Shown piece after piece: positions 44,201 to 55,249 of a stretch of 64,000 bases of DNA. Source of the DNA: Microbotryum silenes-acaulis (Eukaryota; Basidiomycota; Microbotryomycetes; Microbotryales; Microbotryaceae); NCBI GenBank assembly GCA_003665825.1, contig QPFY01000012.1:1054001-1118000 (forward strand), in the 5' to 3' direction. A model generated the notes under the pieces. It was not told the DNA's origin. It searched no databases and was given only the letters and a program-made list of their open reading frames with translations. Made by a program: the position numbers and the translations under genes. Each line of letters begins with the position of its first letter. Positions within the stretch are counted from its first letter, which is position 1.

Positions 44201-47200
44201 ATGGATCATCTTCAACCCGAATTTAATCCCAACAAGAGTGTGGTTGCTCACTTGCGCAACATTCTCCTCCGGCATGACGTCAGTATTGAGGATTCTCACC
44301 GCCCGTGATGCCCCCCTTTGTATCTAATCAGTCGGTTGACTGGATGTCCGTTGGTTTCCCCGCCATGACGCGCCTTCAGGTTCCCTGGCCCGCCAATGCC
44401 AAGAAGCCTCAGTTGGTCGCGTTGTACGAGTCACACGTACGCCCTAAAGCACCCGTAAGTTGAAACGACACCGAAAATCACCTTCTCCGTACTCTGTAAC
44501 AGGGAACAGCGGTCGCTCGCCGAGTTGCGACTGAGGGACCTCCACTCACCGCAGGCCTCTTTCTGCTCCATCGCTTTCTTCCAGGTGCTATTACGCCAAT
44601 CCCTCGGTGTCAAGGCCTCAGACCATGGTATCCTGGACGGTGAATCTCAAGACGGGGCTTCGCTCGGCGAGCTTTGCACCGGCTCAGACCGCTCAGACTT
44701 CGACCATCACGATGCAAGACCGATGTCGACTGCGTCAGGTCTCAAGCAAGATGCCCGTTCCAAAAAACGCGCTTTGCCCGCGGCAAATGCTTCCGGGCGA
44801 GTACCCATGCCAAAACGCAAGAAAGACAGCGCAGCTGATACGGATGAGCGAGAGCGAAATCACCCCACCAAGGTAATGCACGCCTACCCGCCCCAGCCCA
44901 TAGCGGTGCTGACCTGGTGAACGAGGCCACTGATCCGTCGTCAACGACCTTCCGCTCACACAGTCCCCGACTCACAATCCCGGGCTTGGACAGCCCCCAG
45001 CCTCCTCAGCTGGGGATGATACTATTAAACTGAAGTCGCGGAGCGCATCGCGGCATGCCTCCGCCGCAGGCGCCAGGCGGCGGACGACCCACTTGATCAA
45101 CCGGAGCTCGAGCCCACTGGCGCCAACAAGTACACCCCGCCGATCTCTCAACTACGACTCAAGTGGCGAAGCCGGATTCTCGGACTACAACCCTTTCCAA
45201 TCCGGGCCAGAGGACACACCAGAGCGAAAACCAAGACGCAAGGTCAGCATTTCTGGTGCTTTTCCGCCCCGGAACTCACGTTTTCCTGACACCTTACGCG
45301 CGCATCTGGCTTGCTCAGTCGTCTCTGGGTCCCGGTAAATTACGCGTGGTGGACATGAACAATACAGCATACGCCGAAATTCTCCCATGCGGCGACAATC
45401 ATCTTGCGAGTATGTCATCGCCTCCTGCACTCCACAGACCCCGGTTGACTGCTGGAAGCGTCGAAAGTCGGCACCAGCTGCCAAGCGGCACAACCGAACG
45501 CTCGAGTGGTCATGTTACCTTACCTGGACGCCGCTATGTAGTTCCTCGGGAGTCGATCAAGTATACACCTGACGAGATTTTCGTACTCGGGAACGAGCTC
45601 GAAGCTCTCGACCGCCGGGAGCAAGTTCCTGACTGTGACGAGACTGGTAGCTCAAGCCAAGAACCCGAAGACGATACTCCTACGCAAGCATACGCTGGCT
45701 CGCTTAGCTCGGTTTTTGAGCCCGAAGGAGAAGTCGTCGATGCCTGGTCCTCCCCTCCGGGCGCGCCCACCGACTCTGTTCGCCGCCGGTTCACAGCTCC
45801 CCCGGTGCCAAATTCGGCCCTCGCCACCGTTGGCCCGCTTCCAGCTCGAAACAAGGCAGAGGATCGCTCAACGAGCCCGCGAGCCTTCACTGTCCTCTGT
45901 TCACTGGTCTTGCTCGCGTTCGCCCTGTGGTGGCGCGAGGAGAAGCTTATGGTTGGTTTTTGTGACACCCAAACTGCTCAAAATGCGCTCAGCTCCTCGC
46001 GCTCCGACTCGCTTTTTCTGCGTTCTTTCGCGCCGCGGTGGTCATCGGCTTGGCTTACCAAGATTCCTTCAGACGTTTGGCGGCAGATGGACCGGACCCA
46101 TCTCCGGCCCTCTTGCAGCGCGTGTCCGAGCCATGGCGTTTGTGACGGCGGACAGTTTTTGGGCTGCGAGCCGGATCACATCATCCGGCCGCATCCCTTC
46201 CGCCTCAGAGGGCTCGTTCCATTGGCTCCGAGATGTGCCCCCGACTCCGACAAACTCATGCTCATTGCGTTACGAGCGAGTCGTCTAGCCGCCCGCCTCC
46301 GCGCTCACCGTGGCGATGTGATCTGCACTGGTTCCTCAAGGCACGTAGTGGACAAGGCTCCAGAGGTACATGTGTATGGCGTTTCTGCCGAGCATATTGC
46401 TCGCTGGGCGAAGGAGGACAACAATTTGTCTGCATCGCCGCTCGATGAGAAGCATCTTGAAGACTTGAACGAGTTGGCCTTGCGGGATCTCCAAGACCAT
46501 GGAGAAGTGCTCGGACTGGCGGACAGGTGCGTGAGCCGCCGCTGCTGGAACAATTCACTGACAATCTAGGCTGACGCGTGAGGTGCACCAGGGATGAGAT
46601 GTGGTACGCTGCAACTTCCGCAGACATGCCTATCGGCTGCAAATTACGTCTGGCGGCCTGGCGTCAAGCTCGCGAGCATACAGTCCTGTTCATAAGTCAG
46701 TGTCTGCACCACAACTTGCATTCACACGCGCAATGCTATTTTGGGAGGCTTACGCGAGTACGCACGTGTCTTTCCTAGCACTGCTCACTATGGTTGCGAC
46801 GTGGCTATACGGTCGGCTGGCCTGGACACGCCATGTCCAGGAAGCTTCTTGTGTTCGTCGACTGGTGCAATCTGCTTTGGTTCTCTTGAGGAAGCAGGTA
46901 AGCCTCGAATCATGTCCGTGCGGCACTGTTCTATCGCAGTGGCGCCAAGCACTGATGTGATGTTGATTTCAGGCCGAGCAAAGCCGATCCGGTGCAGCCA
47001 TTACTCCTGAACCTGCGATTGCGCAATCACACCTTCGTGATCTCATTCTGCAGGAAGAGCATTCGCCGGCTAAGAGGGATCGTCTGTGGACACAAGTAGC
47101 GCGCGTCGTGGAGGGAAACGCGAACATTCGAGCCAAGGAGGTCGAATTCGCGGGCGAAGAGCTGCGCGCATGGGAATGGACTGGCAAGATTGATCGAACA

Positions 47201-47254
47201 GACGCTATCGAGGAGGAGATGATGGAGCGCAAGAGCCTGAGAAGGCTGTCCTGA
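44201..47254 (+). CDS. HEH1: Inner nuclear membrane protein, Src1/Heh/MAN1 family
   Basis: Exons 44201-44278, 44380-44454, 44585-44872 and 44964-45242 join in frame. They give the N-terminal helix-extension-helix domain (PEFNPNKSVVAHLRNILLRH then DVPWPANAKKPQLVALYESH) and a Ser/Lys-rich basic nucleoplasmic region (SKKRALPAANASGRVPMPKR). The following exon (from about 45438, exact start uncertain, to 46526) holds RRYVVPRESIKYTPDEIFVL, a membrane helix (TVLCSLVLLAFALWW, about 45890) and the MSC lumenal domain with paired cysteines (CSACPSHGVCDGGQFLGC). A second helix (THVSFLALLTMVATWLYG, about 46775) precedes the last exon, 46973-47254 (WTQVARVVEGNANIRAKEVE, GEELRAWEW). Between 46526 and 46760 the best reading needs an 8-nt exon (46570-46577). 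Proteins of this family tether chromatin to the nuclear envelope. Confidence 0.88.
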
Positions 47255-47342
47255 TATGACCAGAATGCTGGCAGCTGGAGTACGTGTGTGGATGAAGCTA
47301 GATGGGAGTCCTTGTGCATTGCAACTGTCAGATTCGGCCAAC

Positions 47343-47996
47343 TCAAAGCGTGTCCTTCATAGTGAAATTATCAGGTGCGTGCCTCCCCCGTTCGTCCAGA
47401 AACACTTCGGAGTCGGTCGGTACGCTGTAGAAATTGTGCGAGGCCATCGCTTGGGACGGCTCTGTTACCGATATCTCACTCCCATCGTATGCATGTTCCA
47501 GGCTGCCAGCCGGCCAGACTTGACGTGCCGCTGATCCGAATCCTCTGGCGCCCGTACGTGGCATCTCGAACGCATCGTCGTTGACCCAGGAGTCCACGGT
47601 ATCGCCCTCAAATTGCTTTACTAGCCGCTCCTTGCGTCTCAGCGTCCGATAGCGCAACAATGCCAGGGCTACTATGACGAACAGGATCAAAACACCTGCA
47701 CCGACAAGTACGCCAACGAATCCAGAGTACGATCCCGCTACCTTCGGACCTGGCTCGGTGACCGAATGGCATTAGCGGTTGAGTAATATTCTTGTGCTCA
47801 GCCAAGCTGGAGTCTACAGAAGCTCCGCGAAGCATAGCTTACCGGTGTACGTTGAGGATGGAGGAGCTGTTTCGTATGTCGTTGCGGTGGCTGTGCGCAG
47901 GCACACGACTCGTGGGCGTGCGTGAGCTCCCGGGAGACGTGACGACGTGCTCGCGTAAGCGGCGGGCAGAGTACTGACGGTTCTGAGTCGGATCAC
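47343..47996 (-). CDS. Single-pass membrane protein, unknown (start unresolved)
   Basis: Two exons join in frame: 47843 upward (donor GTAAGC) and 47749-47343. The first is Ser/Thr-rich (AAYASTSSRLPG, TATATTYETAPPSSTYTG), as in a wall-facing stalk. The second has one hydrophobic helix (FVGVLVGAGVLILFVIVALA), then a basic stop-transfer run (RYRTLRRKERLVKQ) and a cytoplasmic tail of about 85 residues. This layout (Ser/Thr-rich outside, one helix, short tail) fits fungal Mid2- or WSC-like surface sensors, but no WSC cysteines are visible. The frame stays open above 47996, to at least about 48100, and I could not fix the start codon. It is convergent with the Src1/Heh gene, with 88 bp between stops. 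Confidence 0.6.
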
Positions 47997-48439
47997 CTGC
48001 AGCCACCCCTCCCCGGGACCAAAGGATCCAAGACATGGTGTTGAAGAGACGGTGCCGACACCAATGACGTGTTTCGCGAGCGAGTCTAAGAGAGTGGAGG
48101 ACAGTAGCCCGGTGGGGGGCGCGTAAGAAGCTCAGAGCGTCTTCTTGCGTCAGCTTGCGTCGTAGACCCACTTCTGACCCACTCGTAAACGCTCGCGGCG
48201 ATAGCTCGTACTACCGCGTTGCAAATGCTTGCAAATGTCCGACAGCCCATGAGAAAACATGAGTTTCGAGTGAGTTCGATTTATGGGCTATATTGATTGG
48301 TCGCAGGTCTACCCGTTGTGTTTTTTTAAGTCGTAGGTCCGAACCGGCCAAGCGTCACTACTGCAGATCTCACAGCGTTTAAATCGGAAGCGCATCACTA
48401 GAGATCACTAGTATACACTAGCGCATTACTAGCGCATCC

Positions 48440-49358
48440 GAGCCCGAGCGCAGTGGGACCATGCGGTGAGAAAGACGAGAAAACTTCTTCCTGCATGTTG
48501 GGTCCGATACTTCGAAGCCTGGGCGTCGGTGACCACGCTCAATCCCCCGGAACTCTCCAAGAACCAGAACCTCGAGCAATGGGCGACGCACGTACTCTAC
48601 TTCCCAGCGGGCCACGGAATACAACTCTCGGTAAACCCGACGCTTTTTCGAGGGCCCGATGGCGAGGTGATGACGCCGTCTTCGTTCGTGAACGCGTCCA
48701 AGCGCCACCAAGTCTTCATCTTCCCTCCTATCTTCCCCAAGGGACACCAGAAGGTATTCGATCTGCCTGAGCAACGTTGGAACGCTCGGTGGAAGGCTTT
48801 GCGCAAGGTTCGCCGGGTTCACTCCCTCCATCCAGGCAGCCAAGTCGCCTCCCCAACCAGCCCTCACCCCAACAATCGATCTGCCTCCTGTGTGATGTGC
48901 CTCTCGGAAGCACCCGAGTGCCTGGCCCACTTCGCGGTCGGCTGCCCATTTGCCCGGCGTCTCTGGTCTGCTCTGTCCCCGACCCCCCACCCAGTCTTTG
49001 TGGACTTTGTATGTCCGGTCGTGTCTCGCTCGGAACGTCGACTTGTCGAACTACGAGTCCTCTTCTTTCACTCGATCTGGAAGCTCTGTCGCCGTCGCCG
49101 ATTCTCGTCGGATCTTTTGGAACCGATCGCCGAAACGGACTTCGAGGGGCTTCGAGCCTCTATTCAGGAGTCCAAGGGTCGCCTAGTGTCTCTGTAAGCC
49201 ACCAAAGGGGGTTTTAGTGGGTATGGTTGATCCTGGTTCAGGGTCAATGAGTCCTACACTACTGGCTTCTGCCAGTGTGCGTACCCTCCGACTTTTCCGA
49301 AGATTTCTAGGTATTAATATAATTATGCTGTTAATGAAGTCTATCAAATAATAAAAAA
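48440..49358 (+). mobile_element. 5'-truncated LINE with zinc-knuckle C-terminus and 3' tail
   Basis: The frame 48466-49197 encodes about 243 residues of the C-terminus of a non-LTR retrotransposon Pol. It includes CVMCLSEAPECLAHFAVGCP followed by FARRLW, the C-x2-C...H-x4-C plus Trp signature. The 3' untranslated region is GTTTTAGTGGGTATGGTTGA, then GGGTCAATGAGTCCTACACT, and ends TATCAAATAATAAAAAA. The last 120 bp recur at 33719-33841 (plus) and 51571-51696 (minus), which marks this as the shared 3' end. The endonuclease and RT core are absent. The 5' edge is approximate. Confidence 0.82.
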
Positions 49359-49845
49359 GAGCGCATCGCCTGCAAAGCTCGCTAGGCCTGAACCACTCTT
49401 AGTGACGCCTCTCTCGCGGCGTGGCGTGACCTGGCGTGACGCTAGAACCACTGAGTGTCAACCTGTGAGAGCCTTCCAGCGCACAAAGTCCTCAACCGAA
49501 CTCCTTCTAGTGGATTAGCCTGCTTTCCAGTTGACGGCTCGTCAGACCACATTGTCGAACGCGGTTCGATCTCACCACCAGCGTCCCAGAAACCGAAGAA
49601 CGCCTTCTATCGCGTTGTGCGTACTTTTCGCCACATCGTGCGGACATGAATCTCAGTAGCTGACATCCGGGTGACATGCACCGAATAAGTCCTCAAGGAC
49701 ATAGCAGGCGATCATACTGGCCACCTGGATTCGGCCGACGAGACGAGCGTGAGTGATGGGTCAGCCGCCTCGCCGCGAGTGACGTTCGTGCGCACGCATG
49801 CTCATGCGATACATCGGGACAATCTTGTAGCGTCCATCTCTAGCT
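49359..49845. other. Upstream region of PER1
   Basis: No supported gene; 49392-49442 has two close copies of GGCGTGACCTGGCGTGACG-type sequence. It probably holds the PER1 promoter. Confidence 0.4.
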
Positions 49846-50934
49846 ATGTTGGGCAATGCCAAGACCCTCGCTTGCCTAGCCATGCTACTGGCGCCTCGGA
49901 CGACCGTGGGCTCCATCGGAGATCTGTCCCCTTCGTACCAGCGCTGTGTGGATGCTTGCTCCCACGATTGCCCGCGTCCGACCCCATTGCTCTGGTCGTG
50001 CAGAGACGACTGCCAATATCGCTGCACGCAACACTTGACCGACCTCTCGCTCCGATCCCTCAAGTCGGTCGAGACTCGAGAATATGTTGTCGACATGGAG
50101 GGCCTTCCACTCGGGGAACAAGTGCAATATCACGGAAAATGGGCCTTCCATCGACTTGGAGGGCCTGTGAAGATTCAAGAGCCTCTGTCGGTGGTTTTCT
50201 CACTCGGGAATCTCGTCGCCCATCACAGGGGCCTGATGAAGCTGTCAAGGCACACAAAATTTCACCACGACGGATCTCAAAGCCCCCGCCTCGTCTACCG
50301 GATTTATGCCCTCTTCGGTATCAATGCTTGGATCTGGTCCTGCGTTTTTCACACCCGCGACTTGTCATGGACCGAAAAAGCCGACTACTTCGGCGCCGCG
50401 GCGCTGATGGTATGCGGCTTGTGGGCAGCAGTCATGCGCATAAGTGGTCTATCATTTACGTTTGCGGCGACAACCAGGAGGGTGGCATTGGCTTGGACCG
50501 TATCTTGCGCCCTCCTCGTAATCGCGCACTGCTGGTACCTGACACGCAAAGAGCGCTTCGACTATGGCTACAACATGAGGTTCAATATCGCCACAGCGAT
50601 CGCCACAATCCTACTCTGGTCTGCCTGGTCATTCTACCATTGTATCCTGATCGACTCCCCGTCAGCAGAAGAGCATACAATGTTCCTGGCGCCTGGGCAT
50701 CAACCAGCAGCGCGATCGCAAACAACGCGAGCTCCACACGCATGTATGCCTGTGCTACCCTTGATATTGCTGCCACTCTTAACGTCGCTCGAGCTTTTGG
50801 ACTTTGCGCCGATAGGAGTGTTTGGGCTGCGACTTTTGGATGCGCATGCTCTGTGGCATGCGAGCACTATCCCTGTTGTGAGCCTGTGGTATCGGTTTCT
50901 AGCGGAAGACGTGCGGTGGGCTGAGCGCAGGTAA
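49846..50934 (+). CDS. PER1: GPI-anchor remodelling protein (PER1/PGAP3 family)
   Basis: One uninterrupted exon of 362 aa with an ATG at 49846. A hydrophobic signal peptide (LACLAMLLAPRTTVGSIGD) is followed by the conserved Cys-rich lumenal segment (CVDACSHDCPRPTPLLWSC, RDDCQYRCTQH). The multi-helix body carries family motifs: QYHGKWAFHRLGGPVKIQEP, INAWIWSCVFHTRDLSWTEK, FDYGYNMRFNI and, near the end, RLLDAHALWHASTIPVVSLW. FHTRD and DAHALWH hold the invariant His/Asp residues of this CREST-type superfamily. The protein sits in the ER membrane and is needed to remove the unsaturated sn-2 acyl chain from GPI anchors. It is unusual here in having no intron while its neighbours have many. Confidence 0.95.
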   Translation: MLGNAKTLACLAMLLAPRTTVGSIGDLSPSYQRCVDACSHDCPRPTPLLWSCRDDCQYRCTQHLTDLSLRSLKSVETREYVVDMEGLPLGEQVQYHGKWAFHRLGGPVKIQEPLSVVFSLGNLVAHHRGLMKLSRHTKFHHDGSQSPRLVYRIYALFGINAWIWSCVFHTRDLSWTEKADYFGAAALMVCGLWAAVMRISGLSFTFAATTRRVALAWTVSCALLVIAHCWYLTRKERFDYGYNMRFNIATAIATILLWSAWSFYHCILIDSPSAEEHTMFLAPGHQPAARSQTTRAPHACMPVLPLILLPLLTSLELLDFAPIGVFGLRLLDAHALWHASTIPVVSLWYRFLAEDVRWAERR

Positions 50935-51570
50935 CAGTAGCTTTGCAAATGCAGAATCTCTCCTGATCTTGAGGTTTGGACCTGTTGCTGCTCCGTGTGC
51001 CCATGCCAACCTCCACACATATATTCTGGAGGTCTCTACATCCTGTGCCAAGATGCTGGCCCATAATGCAAGCCGCAGTCTGAAGCACGGCCATGGGACC
51101 TCCTCGCATCCTACCGTAAAGCCCATTCTACACGATCTAGTGGCTCATCTGACTTACTGGAGCCAATGCGATTGCTGTCGTCAATTTCGTGGACGAGGAG
51201 CTAAGACTCAGTGCCTTGTTATTACTGGACGCTTCTCTGGCACCCTAGAATGTCGCTTCCGGCCCTGGCGGCCACCCCCGCCCCCGCCCCCACCCCCACG
51301 TCCATTGCCGAGAACCAGTTTGTTGAAACAGCTCCGGGTGAAAATCAGATCTCAGGTCTGCTTCCAAAGAAAGAGCTCGAATGCTTAGCACCGCATTACA
51401 CGTCATTTGTAGTTTTTGGCTGAGCTGCACTTCGTGACAAAGTAAGCTGGCGGGACGTCGATGAACACACAGCTGGAGGCTGACCACTTCTGGCTTGTAA
51501 GCTCAGGATCGAGCTCTCTTCATTTCCTTTTTTATCTATTTATTTAAGTTGTTACTTATGTTATAAAATG
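50935..51570. other. Downstream of PER1, no gene
   Basis: 51265-51305 is a C-rich tract (CCCCCGCCCCCGCCCCC). Nothing else is recognised. Confidence 0.4.
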
Positions 51571-51696
51571 GAGTTCAATGACGGTATAATTATATTAATC
51601 CCTAAAAACCTTTGGAAACGTCGGAGGGGATTCATTTAGTGTAGGACTCATCGACCCTGAATCAGTATCAATCATACCCACTAAAACCCCCTTGGG
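51571..51696 (-). mobile_element. LINE 3'-end fragment, reverse orientation
   Basis: The reverse complement matches the LINE tail at 49.2-49.36 kb: GTTTTAGTGGGTATGATTGA, CAGGGTCGATGAGTCCTACA, CCCTCCGACGTTTCC and GGATTAATATAATTATAC. It ends in an A/T-rich tail on the low-coordinate side. Confidence 0.78.
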
Positions 51697-52745
51697 TGAT
51701 TTGAAGAGACTGGGACCCGACGGACGGCGCAGACAGTCGCATACAAAGATCTACTTTGACTAAGCTCGAGTCCAGGCAGAGTACCGGCTTTGTAGGACCC
51801 CCCAGCCAGAGGCGGCCCGCAAATTTGGACATTTTTGGCTCAAAATGGGTCGAGGCTCACCTCATTTTTGGACATTTTCCTCCCTCCGGTCGAACTTTGA
51901 AGCGCAGACCAGGGTAGCGGGAGGCTGGAGGCGCAGGGCATAGCCGGCCCAGCTGCGCGACGCGGGTAACTGTTGCGCTGTTCAATGCGTTTGGAGCGCG
52001 TTAGTGTCTGCATTTGCTGTAAGGTATGCGCCTCTGATGGGCATAAAATACAATCTGCCGTTCTTGACCGCTAGGCTAAAAGCAAGTCGTGTCTAGAGCG
52101 CGATCGTTCTAGCTACTCAGAGGCTACTTATGGGCCCCGGCAGGGCTTCGCATTAGATCAGATAGATGCCTATCTATATCTACACCTCCTATAACTATCG
52201 TTCATCTATCTATATGGCCATAGATCATAGATAGACAGATACGCTTGGACGTCTACACCTCCTATAACTATCGTTCATCTATCTATATGGCCATAGATCA
52301 TAGATAGACAGATACGCTTGGACGTAACTACGCAGATATCTAAAGCATCTGCCAGGAATACACATTGAGGAGACAGGTTGTCCATGGTCAGAGGGGTTCA
52401 AGCATATTCAAGAAGCATATCCGCTTAAGTTTCCAAGACCTTATCAAGTCATTGGCTTGGCTCCGAACGGTGGCGGTGAGACAGAGGCCGCCCTCCCGGC
52501 TGCCCGTTGTGCCCTACTAGTTCGGTCGGCTTCTATCTCGGAAGCGAAGCAAAACATTGCCTATCTTGAAGGCATGAGGCCTGAGACCTGAGCTCCTGAA
52601 AGGAAATGGGCAAATGAGCCAGAAGATTTTGGAGTCCGCATATTGCCACTGGTCGTCTGCCGGTTTCACTTCTCCCCTTTCTAGTACCTCCCCGTCTTCT
52701 CCCTCTCTAGCTCATAAATCCCCAAACTCCTCATCTTGCTACAAC
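51697..52745. repeat. Non-coding with an exact 73-bp tandem duplication
   Basis: Units 52179-52251 and 52252-52324 appear identical and contain ATCTATCTATATGGCC and ATAGATAGACAGATACGC. No gene is supported elsewhere in this stretch. The last 150 bp, rich in pyrimidines (TCTCCCTCTCTAGC), may be the hAT promoter. Confidence 0.8.
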
Positions 52746-54961
52746 ATGGCTACTCCTACTGCCGCAGAAGATCTTGTCGCCACTGTCTTCAGCACGGAGG
52801 CGGAAGCAAAAGTGTTCTACACCGAGCTTCGGTCTGCTGGCCCCGAAGACCGATTGCAAGCGAGGTGCGCCGACGTTGCTCGGGCCTTCCTTTTCTCCCG
52901 GATCTCGGGAAAGTGGGATCATTTCGATGTCGTCGTGTTTCGATCGAATGGCAAATTGAAGACCCGAGAAACGTGCAAGACTCGTCCAGCCTCTCATTGC
53001 GAAACCGTTGACTTCGAGACCGCACACCAACACGGCGTATCGAACTGGAACAGGGGCATCAAACAATGCCTGGCATCCAGGGGGGAAGGGGCGAACACGG
53101 TTAGTTCGCTTGAAATAATGTTTGCAGGCTGTTACAGCAGGTCACTAAAGATTTTTCTGTCTTGTACTTTCAGAACGTGCAACCATTGCTTTCTGCTGCA
53201 ATCTTCGACAATGCGTTGTTCATGTTATCCATCGTTCTTCACGTTGCAATCTCGAAGGAAGCGTTCACCCACGTAGACCCCCCACTTCAAACCTGGCTCG
53301 CCTACTCCTATCACGTCGCCAATGTGAATGCTATCCTCGGTAGTCACGACACCGTCAAGAGGCTACTCGTTCATGTACATAGGGAGCTGTCGGTTCAATT
53401 CGGCGAATTTCTTGTCAAGCGAAATCGCGGGATTCATCTGGTTATCGATGGTTGGACCGCTCCCAACTGCATCAGTGTTCTCGGAGTCGTCGTAGTGTAT
53501 GAACAAGATGGCGTCGTTCATCGTCACATACTCAAGTTCATCGAGTCGAAAGGTCGCCACGGTGGGAAAGAGCTCGCAGCGTCGCTTCATGAATGCGTTG
53601 AAGAGTTCAAGATCTCGCATCTTGTTCGAACCCTCGTGATGGACAACGCCTCGAACTGCAACAAGATGGCGGTGGAGTACAAGAGCCTCAATGACTCGTG
53701 GTGGGGACCCGAGATGCGAGTTCGCTGCTTCGCCCACATTCTCCAGCTAGTGATGGGCGCACTTTACGCTGCCTTTTCCATGGCCCCTGCTCGTCCGCCT
53801 ACTCCTCGGGCGCGCAAGAACACGACTGGCAAGCATATATCTGCTTTCGACGGTCATCCCAACGTCGAAGATGATTCGGATGCTGAAGATCAGAGGATCG
53901 ACGACGAGATTGCTCAAGCTCTGTCCATTGCGACTGCCTCTGGTGACTACGACATTTCAGCATTGGAATTTACGGTGAACAATTCGAAGACTTGCTTGAG
54001 AGAGGCTTTGGATTGGGGCGAGTCGGTCGGCATCAAGATTCAACCCATCCTTCGACGAAAATGCATGACCATCATTCCTACGATCGCCGATTTTGCACAA
54101 CACGTTTCGGGACTGAGAGTCAAATCCTCCGACAAACACAGATGGCAGCAGTCGGTCGTTGCCACCGCCAAGGACCGACCCGATTCCAAGGCGACGGAGC
54201 TTTCCCGCAAAAACGACTCGGAGACGTGTTGGAACTCTATTCACCTCTGCCTTCAGAGCCATATTCTGTTCTCGAGTGCCATCGACTACTATATGGCGCG
54301 CAACGACACACCCTCGAACATCGTGGACAAATTCGCCCTTCCTGATGACGCACTTGATATCGTTAAAGAGCTCCTTGACATTGGCGAATACCTCAAGACC
54401 CTGACGGTTCAGTTCCAAGATGCAACGCCTCGCACTTGGGATGTCATCGCCGAGTTCGAACGAGTTGAAAGCATGCTTGATAACAAGGCTCAAACCGCTT
54501 CTCCCATGGTGCGCATCGCAGCCAAGTCCGCTTTGATTGTTTTGGGCAACTACTACTCGAAGGTTGGCGACGATTCGATTGCTGCATTTGGGTCGATGTT
54601 CTTTCATCCTCGTCACCATCTGCGATTCTTTCAGCGACCTGGAACTGCTTGGGCCGAAACCGATATCAATGAGAAGCAGAAGAAGCTCCATGAAATCTAC
54701 AAGAAGGTGTACCTTCCTCTCTATGAGGACATCCCCGAAGCTGGTCCTCCGTCCCCGATTGATTCCGATGCTTGCTCCGACCACGATTTGTATGGTGATG
54801 AAGGAGGTGACACACAAGGCTCTCACAACTACTACGACACAATTGCAGCTCACTTCTTTACGTCCGTCTTCGATGTATCCTATGTTTTCCGTCTCGTTTG
54901 CGGTCGAAAAGCGACTGAAGGTCCCTTGTCCTGTCCAACGGTTGGACCTTGCAACTCCTGA
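52746..54961 (+). pseudogene. hAT-family transposase without recognisable C-terminus
   Basis: Exons 52746-53099 and 53174-54961 (intron GTTAGT...TTTCAG) encode about 713 residues without a stop. The N-terminal part (FYTELRSAGPEDRLQARCAD) has no clear BED finger. The catalytic region has LVIDGWTAPNCISVLGVVV, LVRTLVMDNASNCNKMAVE and MRVRCFAHILQLVMGALY, the hAT order DGWT...DNASNN...CxAHxLxL. A Glu/Asp-rich insert follows (DDSDAEDQRIDDEIAQA), then an alpha-helical insertion domain (RKNDSETCWNSIHLCLQS). The frame ends RKATEGPLSCPTVGPCNS where the hAT dimerisation region should begin; I do not see it downstream, although a further splice is possible. No terminal repeats were located. The long opposite-strand frame (55042-53957) is a shadow. 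Confidence 0.85.
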
Positions 54962-55249
54962 CACGGCTTCGAGACGGGCTGCACCCATTGAATGCACGAA
55001 GCCTCGGAGGACACTGGAGTGCATTTCACCGTGCTCGGACAATTTTGCTTTTTGATGTGGGATCGGAAACTTGGGAAGTCGAGGTGGTGGCGCCGTGCCT
55101 TCCCTTGAGTAGGACAGCTCTGAGGTGGAAGCATTGATGTGCCCGACGGTGCTGGATCAAGCTTTTCAGATCAAGCGCAAGCTGACGAGATTCGTGACGC
55201 AGAAGGGATGGGAGCCGAATAATTTGAGCCTGTGAAAGAATGCTGGTTC
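54962..55249. other. Downstream of the hAT frame, nothing recognised
   Basis: The hAT dimerisation domain was searched for here by eye in three frames and not found. Confidence 0.35.

Noticed and set aside
48418..48990. 190-codon minus-strand frame
   Set aside because: It overlaps the LINE C-terminus, whose plus-strand frame carries the zinc-knuckle signature.
53957..55042. 361-codon minus-strand open frame
   Set aside because: It lies opposite the hAT transposase, whose plus-strand frame has clear catalytic motifs. The minus frame has no family signature and is a shadow.
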